The notes below the pieces were generated by a model that worked only from the letters and a program-made list of their open reading frames with translations, did no database searches and was not told the DNA's origin. Position numbers and translations under genes: made by a program. This document shows positions 42,642 to 52,693 of a stretch of DNA of 64,000 nucleotides, in pieces (positions within the stretch are counted from its first letter, which is position 1; each line of letters starts with the position of its first letter). The DNA comes from Pseudomonadota bacterium. Lineage in GTDB: Bacteria; Pseudomonadota; Alphaproteobacteria; Acetobacterales; Acetobacteraceae. The stretch lies in the NCBI GenBank assembly GCA_021805565.1, contig JAJZFA010000060.1, forward strand, positions 1-64,000. Reading direction: 5' to 3'.

Positions 42642-43519
42642 CAAATGCGCCCGAACAGGCCCGCTGGGCGTACGGCGAGCGTGATCAGCAGAAACCCGAA
42701 TGCCACGGCCGGCGACCAGGACGGGCCGTAGAAGGTTGAGGTGAAACTTTCCATGACGCCCAGGATCATCGCCGCGACGACGGTACCGCCGAAGCTGCCA
42801 AGGCCGCCCATGACACAGATCGCGAAGATGCGGCCGATATAATCGCGGGCGATCGAGGGTTCGACCGGCTGGATCACGATCAGGATCGCACCGGCGACCG
42901 ACGCGCTGGCGATGGACAGGCCGAACGCGATACGTTTGATCCGGCTTGGATCGGCCCCCACGAGCCGCAGGGCCGACGGGTCCTGCGCCACCCCCTGCAC
43001 CGCCCGGCCGATGAACGTGTGCGACATGAACACATGCAGGCACAAGACCAGCGCCAGCGACACGGCGAAGGGTACCAACAGCCTCAGCGGCAGATCAATC
43101 GCCCCCGCATGCAGGCTGGGCCCGATATACGGCGCTTCGACCAGCCGGTAATCCACCCCGAATACCAGCACCAAGGTCACTTCGGCGATGAACAGAAGGC
43201 CGAAGAAGAACGCCAGCCCGCGGATCGATGCGTCGCCCCGCCGCTCGAACGACACGTCGTACACAGAGTAGATCGCAACACCCAGCAGATAAAACGCAGG
43301 CATCAGAACGATGCTGGACAGGATCGGATCGAACCCGAACACACTGTTCGCGATATAGGCTGTGTAGCTGCCCAGGACGATGAACGCCGGATGCGCGATG
43401 TTGACGATGTCGAGCATGCCGAACGAGATCGAAACCCCGATCGTCACGGCTGCGTAAAAGCCACCCAGCAGCAGCCCGGACACAAGGGCGTTGCCCCACA
43501 GATCGAAAGACAGGTCCAT
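42641..43519 (-). CDS. livH: HAAT-family ABC transporter permease LivH (system 3)
   Basis: The 292-residue permease shows GVSISFGMLDIVNIAHPAF at the N-terminus and CVMGGLGSFGGTVVAAMILG near the end. The start at MDLSFDL was preferred over an in-frame TTG ten codons earlier. No binding protein gene is adjacent, so the ligand for system 3 must come from a gene elsewhere or be shared. The 155 bases between this gene and cobL hold nothing I can name. Confidence 0.9.
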   Translation of the reverse strand: MDLSFDLWGNALVSGLLLGGFYAAVTIGVSISFGMLDIVNIAHPAFIVLGSYTAYIANSVFGFDPILSSIVLMPAFYLLGVAIYSVYDVSFERRGDASIRGLAFFFGLLFIAEVTLVLVFGVDYRLVEAPYIGPSLHAGAIDLPLRLLVPFAVSLALVLCLHVFMSHTFIGRAVQGVAQDPSALRLVGADPSRIKRIAFGLSIASASVAGAILIVIQPVEPSIARDYIGRIFAICVMGGLGSFGGTVVAAMILGVMESFTSTFYGPSWSPAVAFGFLLITLAVRPAGLFGRI

Positions 43520-43674
43520 TGATTCGCTTGTCACGTTTCCCGCCCGCAATGTGACGGAAGGCGCTGGCTTTGGCTAGCGCCATAAGGCCGATCGCCATCG
43601 GTGCGAAGGCGTGCTCGGCTTTTGTTCGAACGGGCCCGCATGAAACGGGCGTGAGCGGGACCGTGTCCCGACGT

Positions 43675-44892
43675 TCAGGGTTTAACGGCGGCCCATTGCG
43701 TCACCGCGATCGCGGGGCGCATGACGGTAAAGCCCCCGGCCGGGGCGCTATGGGCGATCTGGATCGTTTTCAGGCTACCGCCCAGGGTCTTGAAGCGGTG
43801 GGTCAGTGCAGCCACGGTTTCGATGGTCACGCCGTTCGCAACCAACCGGCCGCCGCCGGGCAGTGCCGCCCATGCGGCGTCGATCGTGCCGGCCCCGGTC
43901 GCGCCGCCACCGATGAAGACCGCATCGGGCCGCGGCAGCTCGGGCAGCACGTTCGGCGCCGATCCGTTCACGATCGTCAGGCCTGGCACACCCAACGCCG
44001 CGGCGTTGCAGGCGATCCGTCCGGCGCGGGCCGGATCGCGTTCGATCGCCACCGCGCGATTGGCGGCCGAGGCCAGCATCCACTCGATCCCGACCGAACC
44101 CGAACCCGCGCCGATGTCCCATAACAATTCGCCGCGCCGCGGGGCCAAGGCAGCCAGCGTAACGGTGCGGATATCCTGTTTCGTCAGTTGGCCGTCGTGT
44201 TCATAGAACGAATCGGGCAATCCCGCTGTCAGCGGCAGAATGCGCGCGTGCCGGGACGCCATGAGTTCCAGCGCAACCAGATTCAGCGGGCCAGTCCCGT
44301 CCAGCGCGAACCCGTCCGCCGTTGCGGTCCGTATCCGCTCCCCAGGGCCGCCCATCGCTTCGCAAACGGTCATACGGGCATCCCCAAATCCGAGGCGAAC
44401 CAGCAGCGCCGCGAGCAATCGCGGCGTTGTCTGGTCCCACGACAACGCCAGGATGCGGGCGTACGGCTGCAAATGCGGGACGATTCGCTCCAACCTCCGG
44501 CCGTGCAGCGATACCATCGCGCAGTCCTGTAGCGCCCAGCCGAGACGGCCGGCCGCGAGGCTGAACGACGATACGCCGGGCAGGCAGAGCATCTCCGTCG
44601 CCGGAACGATGCCGGCCAGCAGCGATCCGATTCCGTACAGGAAAGGATCGCCCGTCGCCACGACGCAGACCGGCGCCCCGCGACGCGCCAGAATGGCCGG
44701 AAACGCGGCCTGCGGCGGCGACGGCCAGGCCAGCGTCTCGCCGTTGACCAGGCTGGCGATCAAGGCCAGATGCCGGTGGCCGCCAACAACCAGCTCGGCT
44801 TGCGCGATCAGCGTTCGTGCGGCAGAGGACAGGCCATCGAGACCATCCTCGCCGACGCCGGCAATGGTCAGCCAACGCCCGGCGGCGGTCAC
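43675..44892 (-). CDS. cobL: Precorrin-6Y C5,15-methyltransferase (decarboxylating), CobL
   Basis: A 405-residue fusion of the CbiE and CbiT domains. The N-terminal part (residues 1-210) starts RWLTIAGVGEDGLDGL and has VVATGDPFLYG, the SAM-binding loop of corrin methyltransferases. The C-terminal part has LTKQDIRTVTLAAL and LLWDIGAGSGSVGIEW, the class I SAM motif. It methylates C5 and C15 and removes the C12 acetate carboxyl in the aerobic pathway. I start it at GTG 44892, the only plausible start. That lies just 26 bases from the divergent cobK start. Confidence 0.92.
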   Translation of the reverse strand: MTAAGRWLTIAGVGEDGLDGLSSAARTLIAQAELVVGGHRHLALIASLVNGETLAWPSPPQAAFPAILARRGAPVCVVATGDPFLYGIGSLLAGIVPATEMLCLPGVSSFSLAAGRLGWALQDCAMVSLHGRRLERIVPHLQPYARILALSWDQTTPRLLAALLVRLGFGDARMTVCEAMGGPGERIRTATADGFALDGTGPLNLVALELMASRHARILPLTAGLPDSFYEHDGQLTKQDIRTVTLAALAPRRGELLWDIGAGSGSVGIEWMLASAANRAVAIERDPARAGRIACNAAALGVPGLTIVNGSAPNVLPELPRPDAVFIGGGATGAGTIDAAWAALPGGGRLVANGVTIETVAALTHRFKTLGGSLKTIQIAHSAPAGGFTVMRPAIAVTQWAAVKP

Positions 44893-44918
44893 CGTAGGGG
44901 CTTTCGTAAGGCGCGACG

Positions 44919-45665
44919 ATGCGGCTTCTGATCCTCGGCGGCACGACGGAAGCCAGCGCGCTGGCCCGCCACATCGCCGGCCGGCGCGATCTGGACCCCG
45001 TGCTGTCGTTCGCCGGCCGGACCCGCAACCCGGTGCCGCCGCCGATCCCGTTCCGCATCGGTGGGTTTGGCGGCATCGCCGGCCTGAAAGCCTATCTGGC
45101 CGAACAGCGCGTGGACGCGACGATCGATGCAACCCACCCGTTCGCGGCACAAATGTCGCGCCACGCCGCCATCGCCTGCCGCGACCTGGGCATTCCGCTC
45201 GCGGCGTTCACCCGTCCGCCCTGGCACCGACAGGACGGCGATCTCTGGACCAGCGCCGGCAATATCGCGGCGGCGGTCCAGGCCTTGGGCGCAACGCCGC
45301 GAACCGTGTTCCTGACCACCGGCGCGTTGGGGCTGGCGGCGTTCGCGGCGGCGCCGTGGCATCGCTACATCGTGCGGACCATCGATCCGCCTGACGCTAT
45401 TGGCGCCCTGCCCCGCCACCGGCCGATCCTCGCGCGCGGGCCATTCAGCGTGGAGAGCGAGATCGCGCTGATGCGCGAGGAACAGGTGGAGGTGCTGGTC
45501 ACCAAGAACAGCGGCGGTTCGGCCACGGGGGCAAAACTGACCGCCGCCCGCATTTTGGGCATCCGTGTTGTCATCGTCGAGCGGCCGGAACCCGAAGCGG
45601 TGCCCATGTTCGAGACGGTTGCCGACACCGAGGCCTGGATCGACGCTCATTGGCCGCCGCCATAG
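44919..45665 (+). CDS. cobK: Precorrin-6A reductase CobK
   Basis: The 248-residue protein begins RLLILGGTTEASALARHIA, contains ATIDATHPFAAQMSRHAA and ends with LVTKNSGGSATGAKLTAAR, all typical of CobK. It reduces precorrin-6A with NADPH to precorrin-6B. It is the only cob gene of the left block on the plus strand. Its last 19 bases overlap the cobJ stop, tail to tail, and its start is almost back to back with cobL. Confidence 0.93.
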   Translation: MRLLILGGTTEASALARHIAGRRDLDPVLSFAGRTRNPVPPPIPFRIGGFGGIAGLKAYLAEQRVDATIDATHPFAAQMSRHAAIACRDLGIPLAAFTRPPWHRQDGDLWTSAGNIAAAVQALGATPRTVFLTTGALGLAAFAAAPWHRYIVRTIDPPDAIGALPRHRPILARGPFSVESEIALMREEQVEVLVTKNSGGSATGAKLTAARILGIRVVIVERPEPEAVPMFETVADTEAWIDAHWPPP

Positions 45666-46408
45666 CTTCGCGGCGTCAGCAGCCAGGGCGTGCGGCCGGG
45701 GCGGGCGATCAGCCGGGTCTCGCTCGATCCGATCAGTATCAGCGTGCTCATGTCGGCGACGGACGGATCGGCGTCTTCCAGCGTTGTCAGCACGATCCGT
45801 TCGTCCGAGCGGCCGACGGACCGGGCAAAGGCGACGGGCGTTGCCGGCGCCTTGCGGCCGCGCAACAGGGCGAACGCCAGATGAATGGCATCCGGACGCG
45901 CTTTCGATGCGGGATTATAGACGGCGATGACGAAATCGCCGTCCACGGCGGCGCGCAGGCGGCGTTCCACGACCTGCCATGGCTTCAGATTATCGGATAG
46001 CGAGATGGCGCAGAAATCGTGCCCCAGCGGCGCACCCAAACGCGCGGCGGCTGCCTGCATGGCGGAAATACCCGGAACGACGGTAATATCGAGGTCGCGC
46101 CAGGACGGTTCGCCGGTCTCGATCGCCTCGAACACCGCGGCGGCCATGGCGAAAACACCCGGATCGCCGCCCGAAACGACCGCGACCCGCCGGCCCTGTG
46201 CCGCGATCGTCAAGGCCTCCCGCGCACGGGCGATTTCCACGCGGTTGCCGCTGGCATGCCGCCGTTGACCGGGGCGTTCGGGAATACGATCGAGATAGGG
46301 CCGATAGCCGACAAGATCGGTGGCGGCTTCGATCGCCGCGGTTGCCTCCGGGACGATCCAGACGGCGGGGCCCGGACCTAGGCCGGCGATGACAAGGGTA
46401 CCCGTCAT
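45647..46408 (-). CDS. cobJ: Precorrin-3B C17-methyltransferase CobJ
   Basis: A 253-residue SAM-dependent corrin methyltransferase. Marks are LVIAGLGPGPAVWIVPEA at the N-terminus, VAVVSGGDPGVFAMAAAVFE, VVPGISAMQAAAARLGAPL and VIAVYNPASKARP. It methylates C17 with ring contraction in the aerobic pathway. Its ATG overlaps the cobI stop (ATGA). It is the last gene of the operon led by cobW. Confidence 0.94.
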   Translation of the reverse strand: MTGTLVIAGLGPGPAVWIVPEATAAIEAATDLVGYRPYLDRIPERPGQRRHASGNRVEIARAREALTIAAQGRRVAVVSGGDPGVFAMAAAVFEAIETGEPSWRDLDITVVPGISAMQAAAARLGAPLGHDFCAISLSDNLKPWQVVERRLRAAVDGDFVIAVYNPASKARPDAIHLAFALLRGRKAPATPVAFARSVGRSDERIVLTTLEDADPSVADMSTLILIGSSETRLIARPGRTPWLLTPRSYGGGQ

Positions 46409-47145
46409 GGCCGGCGCCCGTTGCCGGGAATCAGGATCAGGGAGAAATACGGCGCGACGTCATCGGGCTTGTCCGCCAGCGGCATGACGATCTCGTTCTC
46501 CATCGTGCCGCGCTCGACATAAATCGCCCGGTCCAGCAACCCCGCGTGCCGCACCGCGGTCCGGACCTTCGCGAAATTCCGGCCCAGCTTCATGATAACG
46601 GCCGCGTCGGTGGCGCGCAGCCGTTCGGTCAGCCCGGCCAGCGGCAGCGTGCCCGGCACCACCAGCAGCACGTCGTCGCCCCAGGTCATGGGTTCGCCCG
46701 CCGCCGCCCAGCACCCCGCCATCCCGGTCACCCCCGGCACCAGCGTCACCGGATAGCGCGCCCGCAAACGCATATACAGGTGCATGAACGACCCATAAAA
46801 CAGCGGATCGCCCTCGCTGAGCAGTGCCACGTCGCGGCCGGCATCCAGATGCGCCGCGATGTCGGCGACCGCGTTTTCGTAGAACGCCGCCAGCACCGCG
46901 ACATAAACCGGGCTGTCGAACGCGTGTTCTGTGGTCATCGGATAATGCAGCGCCAGTTCCTCGGCCTTGCCGGTCAGCCAGCGATCGACAATGCCCCGCG
47001 CGTTGCCGCGCCGTCCGGCCTTGGCGAAATAGCCGATCACCGGCGCCGCCTGGATCAGCCGCACCGCCTTAACGGTCAGCAGTTCCGGATCGCCAGGCCC
47101 CAGGCCGATCCCGTAAAGCCGCCCGGTGACCGGACGTTCGGTCAT
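46405..47145 (-). CDS. cobI: Precorrin-2 C20-methyltransferase CobI
   Basis: A 246-residue methyltransferase with [20 protein letters not shown] at the N-terminus, [19 protein letters not shown] and [16 protein letters not shown]. It methylates C20 of precorrin-2 and so commits the ring to cobalamin. Start overlaps the cobH stop (ATGA). Length is normal. Confidence 0.94.
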   Translation of the reverse strand: MTERPVTGRLYGIGLGPGDPELLTVKAVRLIQAAPVIGYFAKAGRRGNARGIVDRWLTGKAEELALHYPMTTEHAFDSPVYVAVLAAFYENAVADIAAHLDAGRDVALLSEGDPLFYGSFMHLYMRLRARYPVTLVPGVTGMAGCWAAAGEPMTWGDDVLLVVPGTLPLAGLTERLRATDAAVIMKLGRNFAKVRTAVRHAGLLDRAIYVERGTMENEIVMPLADKPDDVAPYFSLILIPGNGRRP

Positions 47146-47774
47146 TCCCTGGCACTCGCCAGGGCGTTGATGGACGCAGCGGCCATGGCACTGCCGCCCT
47201 TGCGTCCGCGCATGCACAGATATGGCACCCGTCCGTCGGCGATCAGGGCATCTTTCGATTCCGCCGCACCGACGAACCCCACGGGCATGCCCACGATCAA
47301 GGCCGGCGGCGACACGCCCTCGTCGAGCAGTTCCAGCAGCCGGAACAGCGCGGTCGGGGCATTGCCGATCGCCACCACGGCACCGGCAAGCCGGTCGCGC
47401 CACAACTCGATCGCCGCCGCCGTTCGCGTCGTTCCCAATCGTTCGGCGAGCGCCGGGACGGATGGATCGTTCAGCGTGCAGATCGCCGGATTATCGTTCG
47501 GCAGACGGGCGCGGGTGATCCCGTGCGCCACCATGTTCGAATCGCACAAGATCGGCGCGCCCGCTTCCAGCGCCGCGATTCCGGCCAGAACAGCGCCGGG
47601 CGAGAACGCCAGATCGGCCGCCGCCTCGACCATCCCGCAAGCGTGGATAATCCTGACCGCGACCCGTTCCTCCTCGATGGCAAAGCGCGCCAGGTCGGCT
47701 TCGCGCCGGATGATGGCGAAGGACCGACGATAGATATCGGCCCCATCGCGGACATAGTCGCGATGCGCGGTCAT
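47142..47774 (-). CDS. cobH: Precorrin-8X methylmutase CobH
   Basis: The 210-residue enzyme begins [20 protein letters not shown] and contains [15 protein letters not shown] with the catalytic histidine, [13 protein letters not shown] and [15 protein letters not shown]. It moves the C11 methyl to C12, making hydrogenobyrinic acid. Its start overlaps the cobG stop (ATGA). Confidence 0.95.
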   Translation of the reverse strand: MTAHRDYVRDGADIYRRSFAIIRREADLARFAIEEERVAVRIIHACGMVEAAADLAFSPGAVLAGIAALEAGAPILCDSNMVAHGITRARLPNDNPAICTLNDPSVPALAERLGTTRTAAAIELWRDRLAGAVVAIGNAPTALFRLLELLDEGVSPPALIVGMPVGFVGAAESKDALIADGRVPYLCMRGRKGGSAMAAASINALASARE

Positions 47775-49165
47775 GCGGTGGCCTGTCGCGGGCCGCTGGC
47801 GGCGAGGCCTTGAATGTGTCCGGCCGCCTGCGCCAGCGTCAAATGGCGCAGGACCGGTTCGGCCGACGCCGAACCGTCGCCGATCAGGTCATAGTATCCG
47901 TCGCGGCCAACCAGCGTCACTGGCGCCGGCCGTGGATGGGCGCAGCCTTTTTCGCAGCCCGATACATGCAGAACAATGCCGCTTCCCGGCGCGGAGGCGA
48001 CCGCCGCGGCCAGACTGGCGGCGGCATCGCGCACGGGCGCCGCGGCACAGCGGCAGGACGGCGCGCCCGGACAGGCAGCGACGCGCAGAATGGGATCATC
48101 CGGGTCCAGGATGAATGAACCGGCAGGTAAAGCCGCGATCAAGCGGTGCGCGTCCGCGACGGACGGGACCGGCACCAGGATCGCCCGCCAGGGCGTCAGC
48201 CGCAGGGTCTCGGCTCCGTTTGCCGCCGCGGCGGCGGCGAGCGCGGCAAGATCGTCCGCACCGATCCGGCCGAATCGCAGCCCCACCCCGGCGAAAGCGT
48301 TAGACCCAAGCCGATGCGCGCCCAGGAAATCGGCGGGCCGCGCCCGGTGTTTGGCTGGCAACGACGGACAAAGGGCGAGACCCGCCGCCTGGGCGACCGC
48401 TTCGGCGCCATAAGCCGCCGTCAGATCGCGCATCCGGCGGATGCCGAACCGGTCTCCATGGGGCCGGGTACGGCCGTCGTACATAGGCGGGTCCGGCATC
48501 GCGCGCGGCTCATCCGGATATAAATTGGCCTGCTGCCCGGTTCGAAGCCTTAAAAACGCGGTGGCCAGATCGGCCGCCACATCGGAAAGCGCCGCTGGGC
48601 GGCAAGGGCCAAGACGCCAGTCCGGCGCTCCGGCCAGATGGATGTCGAACACCGGACCATCGGCGGTGCGGCGCGCCTCGAACCGGATGTCGGCGAACGC
48701 GCCGCCGGCGCCGAACAGACCGCCATCGCCGATGGCGAACCCGAACTTGTTCGGCAGCGTATGCACTGCTGTATCGCCCGCCAGACGCTGCCCGAGCGCG
48801 CGGACGATGGGCCGGATGTCAAGGACGGCATCGGGGTCCAGTCCGGCGAGCGGGCTGCACACTACGTTGCGAACCGCCTCCCCGGCCTCGCTGGCATCCA
48901 GCAGGCCTGCGTCCCGCAACGCATCCCAAAGGTCCGGCAGGTGCCGCCGCGCAACGCCCCGCATCTGTAGATTGGCTCGGTTCGACAGGTCGATCAGGCC
49001 GTTGCCCCAGCGGCGCGACCAATCCGCGATACGCGCCGCCAGCGCTGGATCGGCGATACCGGCGGCGATTCTGAGGCGGACGATCAGGCCATCGCCGCTT
49101 TCCATCGGCCGCAGCGCGCCGGGGCACCAGCCTTTGACAGTGGGGGCAATACCCGTCGCGGTCAT
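47771..49165 (-). CDS. cobG: Precorrin-3B synthase CobG
   Basis: A 464-residue protein of the nitrite/sulfite reductase fold. The N-terminal half has [20 protein letters not shown] and [15 protein letters not shown]. The C-terminal iron-sulfur cysteines are in [19 protein letters not shown] and [15 protein letters not shown]. It is the oxygen-dependent monooxygenase that marks the aerobic pathway. The start ATG overlaps the cobN stop (ATGA). Confidence 0.93.
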   Translation of the reverse strand: MTATGIAPTVKGWCPGALRPMESGDGLIVRLRIAAGIADPALAARIADWSRRWGNGLIDLSNRANLQMRGVARRHLPDLWDALRDAGLLDASEAGEAVRNVVCSPLAGLDPDAVLDIRPIVRALGQRLAGDTAVHTLPNKFGFAIGDGGLFGAGGAFADIRFEARRTADGPVFDIHLAGAPDWRLGPCRPAALSDVAADLATAFLRLRTGQQANLYPDEPRAMPDPPMYDGRTRPHGDRFGIRRMRDLTAAYGAEAVAQAAGLALCPSLPAKHRARPADFLGAHRLGSNAFAGVGLRFGRIGADDLAALAAAAAANGAETLRLTPWRAILVPVPSVADAHRLIAALPAGSFILDPDDPILRVAACPGAPSCRCAAAPVRDAAASLAAAVASAPGSGIVLHVSGCEKGCAHPRPAPVTLVGRDGYYDLIGDGSASAEPVLRHLTLAQAAGHIQGLAASGPRQATA

Positions 49166-52100
49166 TGTGCGTCCTTCGCCATATCGGCGACGAGACTGGC
49201 CGCGGAATTGCGCCGCGTGGTCCAAAGACCGCGCCGCAAAGCCTGGTCAAATCGTCCGGCAATGGCGGCCGCCGCGGCCGGATTGGCGGCTGTTAGAAAC
49301 GACCGTACCGCCTCATTGCCCAAAATCGCATCGAACAGCAGATCGAACTGTTGGTTGTCCACGACATCGGACAGCGCGGCGTACGCAAACAGGTTATCGA
49401 CGGTCTGGGCGATCTCCGCCGCGCCCCGGAAGCCGTGGCGCATCTGACCGGCGAGCCAGCGCGGGTTCGTGGCGCGCGCCCGCACAACGAGCGCCACCTG
49501 TTCCCGCACCGTCCGGATCCGGGACTTACCGGGGTCAGTGGTATCGGCGTGATACAATGCCGGCCGGTTGCCCAGCAGGGCAGCGGCGGCGGCAAACCCG
49601 CCTTCGTGTTCGGCGAAGGCATCGGCGTCGAGTACATCCTGTCCGGCCATGTCCTGAACATGCACGAAGGCATCCGCCGTTGCCACGCGGGTCCGGAAAT
49701 CCGGCGCGGCCGGCGTTCCATCGGCCGCCGCGCCATAGGCATAGGCGGTTGCCCGCAGATACGTTTCCCCGAGGGCGTCGCGGTTGGTCCAGTCGTCGCC
49801 GGCAAGCAGGCGGGACAGGCCGATACCGTATGCGCCGGGCGCCGAACCGAAGATGCGCGTGCCGGTATCGCCGGAACCGGCGGCAAGGCTGGCGGCGAGC
49901 GGGTTGTCTTCCTGCGCTTCATCCAATGCGGCGACGGCGCGCACGGCGTCGCCGAACAGGGCGATCTGGCTGGGAAACACGTCGCGGAACAGTCCGGAAA
50001 TACGCAGCGTCACATCGACCCTGGGCCGGTTCAGGATCGCCAGCGGCAGGATATCGAACCCGGATACGCGGCTGGAACCCCTGTCCCATCGCGGACGGAC
50101 GCCCAGCAGCGCGAAGGCCTGCGCCAGGTCGTCGCCGCCGGTTCGCATCGTGGCGCTGCCCCAGATATCCAGGACGATGCGTGCCGGCCACTCGCCGTGG
50201 TCCTGGGCATGGCGGGTCAACAGCGCCTCGGCGGTGCGACTGCCGATTTCCCATGCGGTGCGCGTCGGCACGGCGCGCGGGTCGATGCTGTACAGATTGC
50301 GGCCGGTCGGAAGCACGTCGATCCGCCCGCGGCCGGGTGCGCCGGCCGGGCCCGGCGGCACGAACCGGCCATCCAAAGCGGCGAGCAACCCGCGCATTTC
50401 CGCGCCGGCGCAAGACGCGATCAGGCGTTCGGCGGATTCGGTGTCGCCGCCCGCCGCCGTGGCGAGCGACGAGGCGGTTTCCGCAATCCGGAGCGGCGTT
50501 TGTCCGAAGACGTGCAACCCGTCGCCGATCCGCATGTCCTTGATGTCGCACAGCCAGGCATCGAGTTTCGCCAGCGCCGCGAGCGGGTCTTCGTCCGGCG
50601 CGATGCCGGACTCCGCCGCTAGCCCGGTCTGATACGCCTGTGCCACGATCAGCGCGGCCAGCCGGTTGGCGCGACGCGGATCGAGCAATTGCGCCTCGGC
50701 GTATTCGTCGAACAGGGCTTCCAGCGCGGCCGGGGCGCCATGCGTGCCGGCGGCCATCAGCGGCGGCGTGAGATGGCCGATGGTGACCGCCGCCGTCCGC
50801 CGCTTCGCCTGTGCGGCCTCGCCGGGGTTGTTGACAATAAAGGGATAGATCGACGGCACCGGCCCCAGGACGGCGCGCGGGGCGCAATCCGCCGACAAGG
50901 CCGTCGCTTTGCCGGGCAGCCATTCCAGCGTTCCGTGGGTGCCGCAGTGGACGATCGCGTGGATTTTCTCGATCGTACGCAGCCACAGATAGAACGCGAC
51001 GTAAGCGTGCCGGGGCGGCAACGCGGCGTCATGATAGTCGGTCTTGCGGCGGGCGGGATCGCCCCGGTCGGGCTGGACCGCTACCACCAGATTGCCCAGC
51101 CGGACGACGCGAAAACAGAACATTCCGTCGCGCACCGCCGGATCGTCGCCGGGTTCGCCCCATGCCGCGCGAACGCCGGCGGCGAACGGGGCCGGACAGT
51201 CCGCCAGCAAGGTTTCGTAGGTGGCCACGCCGATGACCGGAATAGGCGTCCCGGCGGACAATGCCATGGCCAGCGCGGCGTCGTCGTCCGGCGGATCGAC
51301 GGTGAAGCCTTCCCGTGCCAGCCGGCGGGCGATGGCGACCACACTGGCCGGTGTATCCAGACCGACCGCATATCCGGTTCGTCCGGCCTTGGCGGGATAG
51401 TCCGGCAGTACGCAGGCGATCCTCCGGTCCGGCCGGGGTGTCCGCGCCAGCGTGGCCCAGCCCAAAGCGAGACCGGCGGCGTGGTCGATCCCGTCCGGCG
51501 ACGGATCGTGGATCAGCCGGGTGAATTGCAGCGCGTCGTTGCGCGCGGTTTCGGCCTTGAAGGAAATGGCGCCGGCGATAATCCGTCCATCCAGTTCCGG
51601 CAGAACAACGTTCATCGCGAGATCGGCGGGGCCGAGGCCGCGCCGCGACGCCAGAAATTGCGGGTGGGTTCCGCCGCTGAGCGCCAACTGCAACACCGGA
51701 GCATCCGCGTGGTCCAGCACCGATCCGCCAGTGTCCAGCCGGCCCGAAAACGCGGTGAGATTGAGGATTACGTCCGGCCGCCGCGCGTTCAGGTATGCCC
51801 GCAACGGTATTGCCGCCGCTTCGTCTTTCAGGCTTGTGACATAGACGGCGGCGACGGCAAACCCGCGCGCCGCCAGGGCTTGCGCCAGCGCTGTCACGGG
51901 CGCGGTATCGGCCGCCAGCATCGCCGTCCGGTAGAACACGATCAGCGCATACGGCACACCTGGGGTTGCCTGGATGCAGGCCGGGCCAAACATACCGCAC
52001 GGCGGGATCGGTTCGGCATGGGGAACCGGGAGACGAGGCATTCCCCCCCCCGTGTCAAGGCCGGGCTTGGTTCGGCCACCCACGCCATTGTCAGGGCCGG

Positions 52101-52683
52101 ACCCGGCAAACGTGGGTGGCAAGGCCGGGGCCTGCCATGACACAGGGGGAGATTCTCGTCCCGGACTCTGCTTATCCCGATGGCGATGGGGTTGCGGCGA
52201 GACATACCCGGCGATGAAGCGCAGGCACGCAGCCATGTTTCCGGCGCCGCCCGCGGCAAAATAAGACCAAATCCGGCGCAACGCAGCGGGTTCGATGGTC
52301 GATGCTTCGTCAAGCCGCGGATCGTCTTGGTGGTCGCCGGGCACCATGGCGAGGTGAAACCCCGACGCGCGGGCCAGCGTCGCCAGTTCATCGGCGCCAT
52401 ACCGCCAGTAATCCATCCCGCCCAGCAGGCGGACCAGTACGAATTTGGCTTTTGAAACGACCGTTTCCGCGTAAAGATCGACCGAATACGGATGCCGGAG
52501 CGCGGACAGGCTGGCCAGCCGCAGACTCGGCAGCGTCCCCTGCCCCGCGTCCCACGCCGCCGCCAGTACCGCGAGATCGGTGTCGGTAAACGACAGCACA
52601 ACGATATCGGCCGGGGTCTGTCCAAGGTCCACGGCCCCGGCAGTATCGTCGATCGAGCGGGATTCGATGCGCAGCAGGTGCAT
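49162..52683 (-). CDS. cobN: Cobaltochelatase large subunit CobN
   Basis: The 1173-residue protein is the large subunit of the aerobic ATP-dependent cobaltochelatase, which needs CobS and CobT (not here). It begins HLLRIESRSIDDTAGAVDL and has the strongly conserved HCGTHGTLEWLPGKATAL, the stretch WGSATMRTGGDDLAQAFAL, and near the end NPRWLAGQMRHGFRGAAE. The length is somewhat below the usual 1250 or so. Residues about 165-235 are an unusual Pro/Gly-rich insert, part of which is encoded by a palindromic element (separate entry). The frame is intact through it. Confidence 0.95.
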   Translation of the reverse strand: MHLLRIESRSIDDTAGAVDLGQTPADIVVLSFTDTDLAVLAAAWDAGQGTLPSLRLASLSALRHPYSVDLYAETVVSKAKFVLVRLLGGMDYWRYGADELATLARASGFHLAMVPGDHQDDPRLDEASTIEPAALRRIWSYFAAGGAGNMAACLRFIAGYVSPQPHRHRDKQSPGRESPPVSWQAPALPPTFAGSGPDNGVGGRTKPGLDTGGGMPRLPVPHAEPIPPCGMFGPACIQATPGVPYALIVFYRTAMLAADTAPVTALAQALAARGFAVAAVYVTSLKDEAAAIPLRAYLNARRPDVILNLTAFSGRLDTGGSVLDHADAPVLQLALSGGTHPQFLASRRGLGPADLAMNVVLPELDGRIIAGAISFKAETARNDALQFTRLIHDPSPDGIDHAAGLALGWATLARTPRPDRRIACVLPDYPAKAGRTGYAVGLDTPASVVAIARRLAREGFTVDPPDDDAALAMALSAGTPIPVIGVATYETLLADCPAPFAAGVRAAWGEPGDDPAVRDGMFCFRVVRLGNLVVAVQPDRGDPARRKTDYHDAALPPRHAYVAFYLWLRTIEKIHAIVHCGTHGTLEWLPGKATALSADCAPRAVLGPVPSIYPFIVNNPGEAAQAKRRTAAVTIGHLTPPLMAAGTHGAPAALEALFDEYAEAQLLDPRRANRLAALIVAQAYQTGLAAESGIAPDEDPLAALAKLDAWLCDIKDMRIGDGLHVFGQTPLRIAETASSLATAAGGDTESAERLIASCAGAEMRGLLAALDGRFVPPGPAGAPGRGRIDVLPTGRNLYSIDPRAVPTRTAWEIGSRTAEALLTRHAQDHGEWPARIVLDIWGSATMRTGGDDLAQAFALLGVRPRWDRGSSRVSGFDILPLAILNRPRVDVTLRISGLFRDVFPSQIALFGDAVRAVAALDEAQEDNPLAASLAAGSGDTGTRIFGSAPGAYGIGLSRLLAGDDWTNRDALGETYLRATAYAYGAAADGTPAAPDFRTRVATADAFVHVQDMAGQDVLDADAFAEHEGGFAAAAALLGNRPALYHADTTDPGKSRIRTVREQVALVVRARATNPRWLAGQMRHGFRGAAEIAQTVDNLFAYAALSDVVDNQQFDLLFDAILGNEAVRSFLTAANPAAAAAIAGRFDQALRRGLWTTRRNSAASLVADMAKDAQ
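52053..52142. repeat. Palindromic repeat element inserted in frame within cobN
   Basis: A 90-base element: arms 52053-52084 and 52111-52142 are 32-base imperfect inverted repeats. The inner ten bases, GCCACCCACG and its complement, match perfectly, and TGTCA matches at the outer tips, around a 26-base loop. The arms resemble the palindromic repeats scattered through many alphaproteobacterial genomes (TGTCATGGC...GGCCTTGCC type). It adds about 30 codons, read as GPDNGVGGRTKPGLDTG and flanking residues, without breaking the frame. Confidence 0.75.
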
Positions 52684-52693
52684 CGTCCGGCCC

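Noticed and set aside
49351-50622. Open frame of 423 codons on the plus strand inside cobN
   Set aside because: It is the antisense shadow of cobN, whose conserved motifs are unmistakable.
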